Part shown: positions 36,001 to 47,967 of the stretch, piece after piece
How positions within the stretch are numbered: position 1 is the first letter of the stretch
Layout: each line of letters begins with the position of its first letter
Assembly (NCBI GenBank): GCA_033439795.1
Contig: JAUTDP010000003.1
Location: forward strand, 1,736,001-1,800,000
DNA length: 64,000 bases
Direction of reading: 5' to 3'
DNA from: Sordaria brevicollis
Lineage: Eukaryota; Ascomycota; Sordariomycetes; Sordariales; Sordariaceae
The notes under the pieces: generated by a model
Told to the model about the DNA's origin: nothing
Databases searched by the model: none
Seen by the model: only the letters and a program-made list of their open reading frames with translations
Translations under genes and position numbers: made by a program

Positions 36001-36719
36001 TCCAAGAGCAAACAACGAATTCGGCAACTTCGTCCACGACCTTGCCCGCAGCAGATATTTCAAACAACACGATCAAACCAGGTCCAGGCATACTTTTGCA
36101 GCAGATTGACAGGGTATCGGCTCATCCTCTTCTGCGGTGGTTTAACAAGTGGCTTGCTGCACATCAGCCCTTGGCAACTTTTGGCTACTTAGCCTGGAAT
36201 TTCTTTTTCTTGTTCAAAGAAACGGGTGAATGGAAGGAGAGTCTCGACGAGGCTGCGGACGTTGAGTCTGGCAGAAAATGGGATACATGTGGCGCGGTGA
36301 CTTTCACGATCAGCTGGGTTTTCTCGTTTCCGATGGAAAGCAGATCGCCTAGCTGGTATCTTCAAGTCGCAGACTGGGCCATCTCCTTTTTGGCAATTGC
36401 CAAGCATGGTTGCAGTCATGTTGTAAACGGTGCCATGACATTCGTCTTTGCGCTGTTGCAAATCCACTTCTATACCAAATCGTGGAGGATGGATTATAAG
36501 GAGAACTGGGAGAAGCGTGACGATGTCATCGTCATTGCCAGCACTTACTTCGCCAAAATCCATGACGCATTGTCTGGATTTTGCACCACCATCAATGGCT
36601 CAAATCCTCATCTGGCTTTTGCTTGCTCGACATCTGGTATGCTCTCCATTTTCGGAACAGGCTTTGACAAGGCTCGCAAAGCTGAAGTTGGAGTCTGCCA
36701 TTTGATCTTCCGTACTTGA
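33020..36719 (+). CDS. Large protein of unknown function, 1204 residues
   Basis: Two exons, 33020-33448 and 33534-36719. The intron has donor GTGAGT, branch ACTAAC and acceptor AAAAG, and joins YDLLL to SPGVDKHRPL in phase 0. The first 550 or so residues are beta-rich with repeated strand-turn-strand patterns (PIIFSISKKGVLYLIK, TDLLIAAKDGIYRI, QLVFALLSNGED), consistent with a beta-propeller-like fold. After a Ser/Ala-rich linker (about 600-630) comes a long helical half rich in Trp (WSVFDWFTRVLHKIND, KTWKFVVSTYEHVMKSIKKA, WLGVGVKKIWDGLKYIF), with hydrophobic stretches such as LLDAVLLVLAIPSTIAF that could embed in or perturb membranes. No signal peptide is seen. I know of no assigned function. 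The divergent neighbour at 29488-31224 may be a partner. Confidence 0.82.
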
Positions 36720-38336
36720 GATCAAGCCAATCCTCCCCTCCAGAGCTTGCTTCCGAAGTTCCGATACACGTAGTACGAATTGAGAGAATCAACGGAGGAT
36801 GGGGATTAAAAGAGGAGGGCTCAGTCAAACGGATTGGAAAGACATTGCGTGTGGACTCGGTTCCTGGTACGAGCTCTGTAGGGGATTTTCGGAAGTTTGA
36901 TTGTCGGAGAAAGAACAGTCGAGGAGATCTAGGAATAGAGAGGTCTCGGTCGTCGCGGAGTCGGCTTCGGTAGAGTTCCGTTGGAGATTGAATGTGGGAA
37001 TCTGGCTATCACGACTGTCAGCTGGACTGTTGGCATTGTCTCGGATGGAATGGGATACGGAGAAATTGAACCACTCGTACGATGCAAGATCGAGGTGGGT
37101 GTAAAAGTGACCATTGGATGTTTGTCGCATTTGGGGAAAAGATATTTGGACGAAATGGAACCAGGCAGGAAGTTGTCCCCACGAGGGACATGCGAGAGCC
37201 TCGAGACTGAAAATGTAGAGACGACTGGGAGACGAGAATGACCTGCCCCCGGAAGGGGACCAAACCTCCTTCCTGGGGGAAGTGCAAGACTCCGGAAAAG
37301 TGCAGCATTCGTTCTTGAGTTTGAATGACGGGAGTCAGGTGCAATGGAATTTTCGACTTTGCAAATTTTGTCTTTGTGTGGTCACGCAGTTGATGGCTTG
37401 ATGCACCCGTTGGAAGGAAGGAGAGCAGGAAGGAACGAGGGAAGTTGCGACACTGCATCAGCCAACTGAGAGCGTTACTATTCACCCCCACATGTCCGCA
37501 TATCCGCGCATAACCTTTGCATATTGCTGATACCTTCATTTCTTGACCAAAATTCAACATCGTGCAAAATGTCTTCCAAAATGTGGCGTGGGAAGGAGCG
37601 TTGCTAGTACAGTTCTTGCATCGGTATTTATGGAATGAAGGGCATTGGTGTAGAAACTCCAACTTGATTTTGGGAGTTGATGCACGTGCTCCTTCCGAGA
37701 AGGCTTCATTGCGATCTCTTTGTACCACCTCTTTCCCAACTAGGTATTCCATTCGGTTCTTCTTGCCAATTGTGCTCTGGCTGCTTCAAGCTCGATCGAC
37801 TGGACCACTGCACTTTGAGAGGCCCGGACATTCTGGATTCTGCAAACATCCAAGGGAATTGCTCATGCCGCAGCGCCGCTATGACGCCACCTGCTGGTCA
37901 ACGCTTGTGCACATCATGCGGGTAGAGTACCCCACCGCCAGTTTGGGCCATTCTCACTCTTTTCCTCTTGGCCATTCTTCTCTGGTTTCCATTCAGCACT
38001 TTTGTTGGCTTCTTCTTCGATTCTTCTCTCGATATAGCAAGCAGTCGCTCGCGTTTCCTGAGCAGCACCATCTTGCAGGTTGCAACCAACCTCTATCGCC
38101 CTTCGCAGCGGCCACGGCAGCGTCACCCATCACACTTCTCGGCGTTCCTACAAAAGCAGATACCCAGTACCGGACAGCATGCTATGCAACGGTTAACAAG
38201 CTAACAATGGTCTTCAACAGGATATCCGAATTCCCAATTAACGATACATGCCAAACCCAAACGCCGCTTGGAACATCCCGATGCTCCACGCTACAAACAC
38301 GAACAAAAAACCAACCATGCAATTACTACAAGAACA
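36720..38336. other. Intergenic stretch of 1.6 kb
   Basis: Two overlapping open frames on opposite strands (37018-37752 minus and 37562-38347 plus) exceed 240 codons, but neither shows a domain, signal peptide or natural composition, so I do not call either. Confidence 0.4.
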
Positions 38337-40043
38337 TCAGATCTTGAATCCACCCGCCAACTCCATAACCCTCTCCGGGTCATACTGGTCTCTAATCCTC
38401 GCCAACCTCGCCGCATTCTCGTTACCATACAACTCCTGGGGAGTGGCATCGAACAGCGAGTAGTTGGGGTAGTAGGTGAAGGCGTCGCTGTAGATGCCGT
38501 CCTCGATGGCCACCTTCTTCAAGGTCTCGAGAGTCTGCTTCATGCGCGCGTACCAGAAGTCGTCATTGGAGGGGAGGGACCAGGCGAAGTAGATGTTGAG
38601 CTGCGTGGCAGTGTTAGCATCGAATGATCGGAAGGTGTGGGGTGATAAGAGGAGGGACATACCGGGAGAGGAGACTCGGTGTGCGGGAAAGCACTCTCGG
38701 TGGCGTGCTCGCCATACTTGGTGAACGGCTCAATGTCGTAGCTGACGGTGATGCCGCCGTGCTTGACCATGACTTTGTTGATGGACTGTTTTGTCATTCA
38801 AGGTTAGTCACGCTTCCCACTGCGATCAGATTTTGGACAGAAACTCACATCAACCTCCATCTTGATAGCCTCCAAGAAAGTCTGCGACAGCTCAGACGTC
38901 GAAAAGGTGATGAATCCACCACGGATGTTGGTCAACTCCCTGATCTGCGCAGGGAAAGTTTGCACGAAGCTGACGAAGCTCTGCGACTTGACGGCCTTGA
39001 TCAAAGGCTTGATGTCGTCAAACACCTCGAACGACTTCGGCTTCTCAGGGCCATCGTGAAAGAACAGAACAAGAGCGGTAGTGCCCAGAGGACCGCCTTC
39101 GAGGGTGGTGATGATCTGGGTGCGCGGGTCCTTGTTCAGGTAAGAGAAGCGGGAAGTGGCGTTGAGGATGTCGTCGACGGCGTTGGAGGGGTAGATGCCG
39201 AGACCACCGTAGACCTTTGCGGGCTGCTCGTGGGTGTAGAACTCGGCGGAAGTGACGATGCCGAAGCGGTTGAGGCCACCCTTGAGCGCAAAGAAGAGGT
39301 CGGGGTTCTGGGTCTTGGAGACGCGGGTGATGGTTCCGTTCTGCAATGATGGCCCGTTAGCTGACGTGCATGACGTTTAGGGACAACCGAGATGACTTAC
39401 AGGAAGGACAAGCTCGTAGCTCTTGACAGTGTCACAGGTCAAGCCGTACTGGCTGGTCTTCCAGGAGTATCCACCACCTAGGGTGAAGCCACCAACGCCC
39501 GGGCCGGGCACTCTTCCTCCAACGACGTTCCTGCCGGAATCCTCGAGGGCCTTGTACACATCAACCCAGATGTTACCGAAACCAATCTCAGCGACGCTCT
39601 TGTCCTCAGACAGCTTCACCTGGTCCAGTCTCTTGAGCGAGATATGCACACCCTTGGTGCTGGAGAAGCCAGGGTTCGAAGAGTGACCACCAGACTGAAC
39701 AGCAAATGGAGTCTTGGTGGCGCCAATGATTTGCAACGCAACTGATACATCCTCTGCTGACCCAGGCGTGAACACGCACGAGGGCTTCTCGTATGAAGAC
39801 CAGAACCAATGGGTAATGGCTGAGGTGAAGGAGATGGCCTGGACTGTTTACAGAGAAACATGTGAGTTACTTATTCCGGTTGAGACAACACTAAGAGGGC
39901 TTACTAGGGTAGATGACATCGCTGGCTTTGGAGATCTTTGACTCAATCTCCTTGCAGATGGGCGTCCACTCTGTTGGTAGAGTGGCTTGGGCGGTACCGA
40001 CAACCGCGGCGACGGCCGTCAACAGATTTGTGATGCGAGCCAT
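38337..40043 (-). CDS. Secreted FAD-linked oxidase, berberine bridge enzyme-like
   Basis: Five exons on the minus strand: 39905-40043, 39401-39843, 38849-39340, 38663-38785 and 38337-38600, giving 486 residues. All four introns (54-63 nt) have GT-AG ends and keep frame. Signal peptide about 1-20 (ARITNLLTAVAAVVGTAQA). The FAD-binding (PCMH) domain shows FTPGSAEDVSVALQ, then SGGHS with H100, the residue that carries covalent FAD in this family, and GGRVPGPGVGGFTLGGGYSW. The C-terminal BBE motif YYPNYSLFDATPQELYG is present. Members oxidise alcohols, carbohydrates or secondary-metabolite intermediates. The substrate cannot be told, and no biosynthetic backbone gene lies nearby. Confidence 0.92.
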
Positions 40044-41063
40044 CTTGTCTGGGTTCTAACGAGATGTGATGAGGGCCGAAGGAAGGAATGGACCGATGTC
40101 GATGGATGGAATGACCGTTCTAGAACCAAAACCGTGTGGCGCAACACGGCAATTTGAACTAGACCGTCGACTTTGCCCTGGTGAGTCTTACATCTTCTCT
40201 GATGAGCGGAAAAGGGGGCCTCCTATCTATATTCGACACCGACAAGCTGAGAAGCAAGCTGAAAAGACTCCAGTCATTCTGGGTTGGCAAACTCCAAACT
40301 GGAGTTCGATGGAGTTGGACATGCGTGTCAACACGAGATACCGGGATCCCCAGCCCTTGCGCCTTGCGGTCAAGGTCTACACGTTATCTCGATGTGGACC
40401 AGCTGAAGGTGGCTCCGCTTCCCGTTTGATGGCCAGACACTGGTCTCCATCCTTGCTTTTTGTCTCCATTTCACTCTCCGGATCATCAAGATGTTTCTTT
40501 TCCTTGATTTTGGTCCGAGTTTGGAACTCTGGGTAAGTAAGGAATGCTGATGCCGCTGCAAGAGCCGTCGCAACCGATCCTACACCGGAAGTCGGAAGGA
40601 GGCCGAAGTCCGGAAAGCCCAGCTGGTGATGCTGGCTTGCATCTCCATCATGATTCACGTTACACGCCCGTTGCTTTTCATAGCCATACGGTCCCATACG
40701 AGGGTATGAGTACAGTAAAGTGAGAGCCAAAGTTGACCACCGGGGCCAAATACGGCAACTGGTCGAGGGGACGATGGGGGTAGGTATATGATCGGCCGGT
40801 TGATCGGTTAAGCCAATTATGTCGCAGATCTGAATCTCGTCGAACCGTGGTTCATGGTTTCATGAGATCACCGACTTTCTGGAAATCCTAGATGTCGATC
40901 AATGGACTGGCATCTTGGTGTTCAACCAATCATCTTTCACTATGTTGGCCGACAAGGGTAATTTTTTGGGTCCGGTACTCCCTTGCTCCCTTGTTATTGG
41001 GCTTGGCTCCTTTTCCCGGATTTCTCTTATTCCCAGCGGGCGGCGATGGACCGTTGCACCGCT
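40044..41063. other. Upstream region of the flavin oxidase gene
   Basis: About 1 kb up to the second copia element. A minus-strand open frame of 117 codons at 40377-40730 has no recognisable motif and is not called. Confidence 0.45.
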
Positions 41064-41068
41064 TATTC

Positions 41069-41240
41069 TATAATAATAGCGGTAATATTAGGGCAGCAAA
41101 GAAGGCTTAATTATATATAATTGTATAAGACTCTACAGACGTGCAGATCTCTAGTCACTATAAAATCCCTCAAACTCCAAACCTCGGTTATAATTACGTA
41201 CATTCTATCCTCCTAAAATAGGCTACCCAATATTATAATA
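41069..41240 (-). repeat. 3' LTR of copia copy 2
   Basis: 172 bp, starting TATAATAATAGCGGTAATAT and ending TATTATAATA on the plus strand. It is more AT-shifted on its inner side than the partner LTR. Confidence 0.88.
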
Positions 41241-41250
41241 CACCCCCTTA

Positions 41251-44200
41251 AATCTAAGCTATAAACTAACGCTAGATCTACCTAAAAATACCTTACAATC
41301 TATTTACTTCTTAAAATTTTATACCTTTATAGCCAAATTATTATAATAATAATTTTAGAATCCTTATTTATTATATTAATTTTTAAATAAATTATAAAAT
41401 TTATTTATTAATCTACTTATAGCCTCCTCTTCGTCTATCTCTTCCTAAAAACCCTTATCCTCCTTCTCCGAATCTATTTCTCTAAATATTTTTATTACGA
41501 TAAATGCGTTAATAATTTCCTATAATTTCGTTAAAGGGCGTTAAAATTCGACGAATTTTAATTATATTATTGAAATAGCGTAGTTTATAAGCCCAAAACT
41601 CTTTATAAAGCTATTTACAATCTATTCCTTAATAGGGATATAAATAACGTCGATAAGGTTTCTCTTTTATATTTAGCGTAATTAATATTTATATATATTA
41701 ATGTATTTTAATTTAATTATTAACTGTATACCTTCCTTAATTACAAATCGAATTATTTATTTATTATCGTATTTTATAAACGTAGCTTATTAATTTAAAC
41801 CTACGGTTAATTTATTTAAAAGACGGCGAATATAAATAGCTTCTTTAACGCCCTAATTAAAGGATAATAACTTTACTTCTATAAAAAAAGTAATTATTAT
41901 ATCCTATTTATTAACGCGTTAATCGACCGTTATACTTAATAGCTTTAATATAAACGTTTAAGAATTTTTACGGTTAAGGGAATTATTTATAAAAGAGGAA
42001 TTAATTATTATATAGAAGTCCTATTTATTAAATTTACTTAATTAGAGGGCGTAATTTTAAATCGATAATAAATAAAAGAGGATTCGATTTATAGTCCTAT
42101 AATATATTAAATTAGGGTTAGAATTAAATTGAATAAATTTAGAAATAAGGAAAATAACGTTTAAGCGCGTAGTAATAGTAATATAGAAGATAAAGCCGAT
42201 TTTAATTTAATAGGCTATAATTTTATAAAATAATACTTTATTTTCGTAGAATATTAATTCCTCTTTAACTATAAGGGTCTAAAAGAATTTCTTCGTCCCT
42301 TTAACTTTTTTAATAATTTTTTAATATATTTATATTAAAATAACCAAATTAATTATTTTTTACGGTTATAAATAATTTTAATTCTTAAAAACTATTTTAA
42401 TTCTTCTCTGCCGGTAAATTTATATTTCCTTTATAGGGTAGCGATTATCCCCTTAATTATAATAACCTCTTTATTTCTATTTAAATAAATAATAACGATA
42501 TTATCGATATAGAAAAATAGGAAAACGTTATCCCTACGTAAAATATTAAACTTAGAAGGGATAAAGGATATATTTATAGTTATAAAGGTTTTAATAAATT
42601 CCTATTACTATAAGAAAAGTAATTTCTACAAACTATATAACGTTCGAAATAAACGGATTATTTAACCTTTCCTTTAATATTTAAAAAGAATTCGTATATA
42701 TATTAATTTATTTAATAGAATATTAATAAAAGTATTCCTTATATTATATTAAATTAAATCGAAATTAAAATATATAATAATAATTATAAAAATACGAAAC
42801 GATTTAATTACTAATATAATTACGTAAATTTCTCGAATCCTATCCTTAATTTATTAATCTCTTCTTATTATTAATTAAATTTTATATTTTTAAAATTTAC
42901 CGTTTTAATCGAATTTATAAACGTAAACCTATTATAACCTTAGAACTTCCTTATTAAATACCTCCCTAATATTTATTTACTCCCAAAATTTTATTTTATA
43001 ATACTCCGTTAAATATTCCTTTTCGGTAATAACGAATAATTCCCTTATAAAATATAAAGAGAATTTATAATAATAATTTAAGAGCGGTAGAAAATTTAAT
43101 TAGTAAAGGGTCTTTAATAAACTTTATTTTTATAAATAATTAACCTTCTCCCTTATTAATTTTAATTTAGGATTATAACCGGGATCGATTTCGATTCCCC
43201 TCTTTCGTATCTCTTTTAAAAACGCCTAATCTACGACTATATTTCCTTAAAGATTTATAAGATAATTTTTCCGCCTAGCGAAGAATAACGCTACCTAATT
43301 GAAATATTAATTTATAATTAGCTATAAATTTTTATTAGATTTCGAAAGACCGTTAACTAAAAAGGAAGTTAATATATTATTTAGGGCTAGGGACGTTAAA
43401 TAATACCCTTTATCCTTTAGATTTATTACCGTATTTTAAAAATTTAACGGTAATTATAAAAGTAAAGGTTTCTCTAAAAATTTCGATTAAATTTCTAACC
43501 CTATTGTAAAAACTATTAAAAATTAATTTAACGGTATTAAAATAATTTCTAACTCTTATATTTATAATAAATATTAACCTATTTATATCTACTCTTAATA
43601 TTAATCCCCTAATACCTCTTCTTCTTTCCCTTCCTCTAAAATATTAATTATATCGTTCACGTCGGTCGGAAAGCCTAGGGCAATAAAATTAAGCATCGGG
43701 TTTTCGAAGGCTATTAGCAATTCGAAAATATTTACTTCGGCGGTATTTATATTATAAAAAGTTTTTAATTATACGGCCAATTCGTTAAAAAAAACCTTTA
43801 AAGATTTATAAAGCTTTTATATATTACCGGTAAATATTTCATCCTCGTTAAATATAACGTTTCGTATTATAATAATCGAATTAATATATAAATTCCAAAC
43901 CCAGTATTAATTCGAAGATTAGTAATTAATTAAATACCTAATTTATATTCGTTCCTTAAATTTCCTAATTTTATTTTTATTATTTATAATATTAGCTATA
44001 AAAGCGAAGGCTTTATAATTATAAACCTTTAAATATATAATTATTAAAGAGGGATCCGTTAAAAGAATTTTATTATCCTTAAGATTAAAGTAAATTTCAA
44101 ACCTTTTTTTAAGGGATTTTTAATAATATTCCACTTTGGGCGTTAAATTATATAAATATATTACTATATACGTTATTTTTAATTATAAAATTTTTAATAA

Positions 44201-46551
44201 ATTCGTACTAATATATATTAATATTACCTTCGTATTAATTATACCCCTTGAGCGCTCTATACTTCTATTTTACACTTACGTATAAAGGGCGGAAAGTTTA
44301 ATAAATATACCGCAATAGGCTAATTAAGCTATAATCTTATAATTATTAATTATTTTATTATTATATTCGATTACCCGAAGAATAATATTATATTAAATTT
44401 ATAGGCCTATAAAAAGGCTTTAAAGATTAATTAAAATAATATTAATTTCCTAGCTACTTAAATAATAAATTTAAATATACTTAAATTACCGATTTATAAT
44501 TATTATTAAATTTAAATATTCCTTACTTCGTATTTTAATTTTAATATAAAAAAAGAAATTAATAGCGAATTATAATCCTAAACCTTTAAAATAATTACGA
44601 AATTCTCTACGTATTTAATGCTTTAATTTAGCCAAAATATACGGATTATAATATATTATATCCGGCCCTTTAAAATAAACCCTATAAATTTACTTAGTGA
44701 ATTTTACGAATGTATTTAATTTTAAATAATTAAATCGAAAATACTAATAAAAGGCTTCGCCCTTTTATAACCTCCATTAAATATAATTAAAAATATGTAT
44801 TATAAAAGAAAATTCGTTAACGTTATTTAATATTAAGGAAATATACTCTAAAATAAATTATTTATATACGGAATAGATATAGTAAATTAATAAATTCGTA
44901 AAACTAGAACGAAAGTAACCGTTTTTATAATCCTAATAAATATAATTATTTTCGAATTATTTTAAGGAAATAAAATTATATATTATATTTAATATTAATA
45001 TAACGTTAGGGAAGATTAATTCCCTTATCCTATTATTATTCTAAACCCTAATAATAATATTTCTATATCTTTTAATAATAATTTAACTATTCTTAACCTA
45101 TATATAATTATTAATATTTACGGGGGTAAAGTTTTTAAAACGATTAACTTTATTAAAAATATAAATTATTATATTTAAATCGAAAATTATAAAATCTTTT
45201 AGCGGGTATACGGCGTAGGAATCCGTAAGTATTAAAAAATTATTTTTACCTATTAAATAATTATAAAATTACTTTTAAATAAATTTATTATCCCTTTATT
45301 TACGTAATTAAATAATAATATCTTTAAATTTTTTATCTTTATTTATATTCGTTAAAATATACTTTTTAATCTTTTTATTTTCGACTTATCCTTTAAATAT
45401 AATTTAAAAGCGTATATAATAATATTTATAAACGTTATAGCTTTATTAATCGTAAAGCCTATAAATATTATAACGGGTCTTATATATTTATTAAAATAAA
45501 GAGGAGGTTCGTTTCTTATTAATTAATTTAAAAGAGGGTTTTTTATTACTATTATTATTTATTAGGGTTATAACCTCTTCCTATCCTTTTCTAATATCCG
45601 TATTAAAGTACTAATTATCGTTATTAGGAATATCCTCCGTAGCGGGCTCTCCGCTTAATATAGCCGTAAATACCGCACCTTTTAATAAAGGGGCTAACCG
45701 GCCCTTTACTTAAATAGGATTTACTATTATTATTTTATAAAAATTTTTAATAACGGTACGGAATTTTATATTTATATAATTATTCTTTATAACTTCTTTA
45801 TTATATTATAATTAGTATAAATTTATTTAAATAAAATAAAAATTTCCTTTAATAGCGAAATAGAATTCGGTAAATTAAATATTTAGATTTATAACCCTAA
45901 AGACTTTACGTACTTTATATAAAGCTATAATTTACTCCTATTAAAACGATTAAATTATTTAATTGTAATTAGCGTAACCGGGGCGTAAAATGGCGATTAA
46001 TTAAACTTTAATTAATTTCTTAGCTTTTTTATCGTTAAAATATACTATTTTAATAAGGTTATTATACTATTCGTAAATTCCGGAATATTTAATAAAATTA
46101 GTTTCGCGGTATAAATTTCTAATAATTTCTATTATTTATAAATTCAATTAGGTTTTTTTAGCCCCGAAATTTATAATAACTTTTAAATCGGTACGCTAAT
46201 CGTTTTTCTCAATTATATAATCGTAATAATTATACTCGTAATAAAAACTATTATATATAATGGTAATAAATAGCTCCTTAAGGCGGGCCTTTCTTTTAAT
46301 TACGGTTTCTCCTTCAAGTTCTTCGCCTCTATAATCCTTAATATTAGGCTCGACGGGTTTAGTAGGCCAAAGCTACCAATCTATAGGATCGATATAATTC
46401 TATAGCCTTAGGTTTTAGGCCTAGGAAATAAAGGCATCTTCCTAAGCGGGCTAATCCTTTAGCGAAGTAAAACGGATATTATTAATCTTCGACGACGATA
46501 TTATTATTATTATTATTAATATAGCTCGGTCGAATCGGTAAGACTCTTAAT
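41251..46551 (-). pseudogene. Decayed gag-pol of copia copy 2
   Basis: The interior is almost entirely A and T with in-frame stops throughout. Reverse transcriptase (about 42490) and integrase (about 44270) relics are in copia order for a minus-strand element. No intact open frame of useful length remains. Confidence 0.85.
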
Positions 46552-46723
46552 TATAATAATAATAGTAATATTAGGGTAGTAAAGAAGGTTTAATTATATA
46601 TAATTATATAAAACTCTGCAAACGTGCAAATCTCTGGTCATTATAAAATCCCTCAAACTCCAAACCTCGGTTATAATCACGTGCACTCTGTCCTCCCAGA
46701 GTGGGCCACCTAGTATTGTGACA
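46552..46723 (-). repeat. 5' LTR of copia copy 2
   Basis: 172 bp ending ...CCTAGTATTGTGACA, so the element starts with an intact TGTCACAATACTAGG on the minus strand. This outer half is the least mutated copy of the LTR terminus in the window. Confidence 0.88.
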
Positions 46724-46728
46724 CATTC

Positions 46729-47358
46729 CCCAATGCAACGGTTCGTTGCGTGATGGCCGCCGAAAAGGGAATTGGTAAAATGTTAATCTGATGCTTTTCA
46801 TTGATTCCTTTAGCTCGGAATCAGGAACGACACCTGGAAGAATTACTAATTGTCTTCCGAAATAGGAGATTCCAGCTTTCGTCCTCCGCGACGGCTCGAC
46901 GATGAAAGTTCACAAAACTGGGAAGTGGGACAAACTATTTGCAACATTCCATGCCCACAAGAACCACGTTGCACGCTGTGCAGAACACCGAACCGTTTAA
47001 CACGAACGGAAAAAATGTATGTAAGCCGCAAGCCACGTTTTTGTCACCTATGGTGTGAGGTGTATCAAACGGGCTCGCCGGTCCGGGGAGTTAATGGTCT
47101 CCGAGTTCGCACTTCGAAGCAAACCCCGGGCCGATCACCGATGCTAGATTCAGCTCCTCTCCCCCGAACTCGACCAAGGTATGTATTAAATCAGCCCCTA
47201 TTGGGACAGAGATAGGGCGTCCGGAAGTAAATCAGCCAAGACCGACAAGACCGACCGTTCAAACATGCTGCGGTTTGAAAATGGATATTCCCATCAAGCT
47301 TGTTTTTAGTACTAACATAGTTCTAGGTTTGGGTATTTGGGCGGGGATGGGGAATGGG
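46729..47358. other. Short unique island between two transposons
   Basis: About 630 bp of normal composition between copia copy 2 and the TA-flanked element. A 121-codon plus-strand open frame (46850-47215) has no recognisable features and is not called. Confidence 0.45.
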
Positions 47359-47360
47359 TA

Positions 47361-47392
47361 CGGAGGCCATTGTGTTGGTCGGTTTCAAAAAA
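47361..47392. repeat. Left terminal inverted repeat of the TA-flanked element
   Basis: 32 bp identical to the inverse complement of 54080-54111. No RIP changes are visible although the interior is heavily mutated. Confidence 0.93.
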
Positions 47393-47652
47393 ACTTTAGT
47401 CACTACTAAAAAGCGTTTGGCCCGTACGCACAGCTGGTCTATAGGTGTCAGGGCAAATAATAAACGCCTTATATATATATACCTCTTTAATAAATAAATA
47501 CAAGGATTGTTTAAAACCCTTAACCTTATACTATATCTATCAACCTTATACTATTCCACTTTAATTATAATAATACTATTACCGCAATCCGCACTATTAT
47601 TACTTATAATACTTCCCAAATAAATTATAGCTAAGGATACCGCTATTATTAT

Positions 47653-47967
47653 ATCTAAAATAACCCCGCGTCCGCCCCCGATAGCCCCGCGTCCGCCCCC
47701 GATAACCCCGCGCCCGCTTTCTATCCCGAAAACCGTCTTTACGTAATTTATTTGGAAGGGGGAGTCTATTATAAAGGGTATAAAAAACGTTAATAATATT
47801 CTTAAAATATTGGAGGATATTACCGATGAGGTTGAAGAATTTCAGTACCTTATTACGAGAATTATAAACGACGGTCCCGAAGAAGCTATTAGTATTTGTA
47901 CTAAAAATAAGGTAATAATATTTATTAATATTGAAAGATATTATTCAAAGGGAATTAACGCTAATTA
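47653..47967 (+). pseudogene. Remnant of plus-strand element gene, N-terminal part
   Basis: One frame runs through the Pro-rich repeat to TVFT, then a TAA at 47744-47746 that is probably a mutated Gln codon, then 73 open codons (47747-47965) with natural composition: IKGIKNVNNILKILEDITDE and VEEFQYLITRIINDGPEEA. A TAA at 47966-47968 ends it. It has no family match I recognise. It may be the N-terminus of the protein whose C-terminus is at 49931-50137. Confidence 0.45.
47663..47717 (+). repeat. GC-rich tandem repeat coding a Pro-rich motif
   Basis: Two and a half copies of a roughly 21-bp unit (CCCCGCGTCCGCCCCCGATA) in the middle of nearly pure AT DNA. In the frame of the following segment it reads TPRPPPIAPRPPPITPRP. 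The unit contains no CpA, the preferred RIP target, which explains its survival. Confidence 0.8.

Larger units (their letters stand above)
41069..46723 (-). mobile_element. Ty1/copia LTR retrotransposon, copy 2, RIP-inactivated
   Basis: 5655 bp in minus orientation, bounded by 172-bp LTRs (41069-41240 and 46552-46723) similar to the LTRs of copy 1. The flanking 5-mers are TATTC (41064-41068) and CATTC (46724-46728), a target duplication with one C-to-T change. The polypurine tract, read as CACCCCCTTA on the plus strand, lies at 41241-41250, marking 41069-41240 as the 3' LTR. On the minus strand the reverse transcriptase box reads FFYIDNIVI near 42485-42515 and the integrase relic SALYT...NRSIERSRG lies near 44245-44300. 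There is no nested insertion in this copy, so its 5.66 kb shows the native family length. Coding is destroyed by RIP-type stops. Confidence 0.92.

Noticed and set aside
37018..38347. Opposing frames of 244 and 261 codons
   Set aside because: They overlap each other, have no domain, signal peptide or intron structure, and read like random translation.
40377..40730. 117-codon minus-strand frame upstream of the flavin oxidase
   Set aside because: Possible small protein, but no motif and no supporting context. It overlaps a longer plus-strand frame.
41041..41070. Extension of the copia LTR into GC-rich DNA at its left end
   Set aside because: Comparison with the partner LTR and the 5-bp duplication places the boundary at 41069.
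46850..47215. 121-codon plus-strand frame between two transposons
   Set aside because: No recognisable features and a short isolated island. Chance is sufficient.
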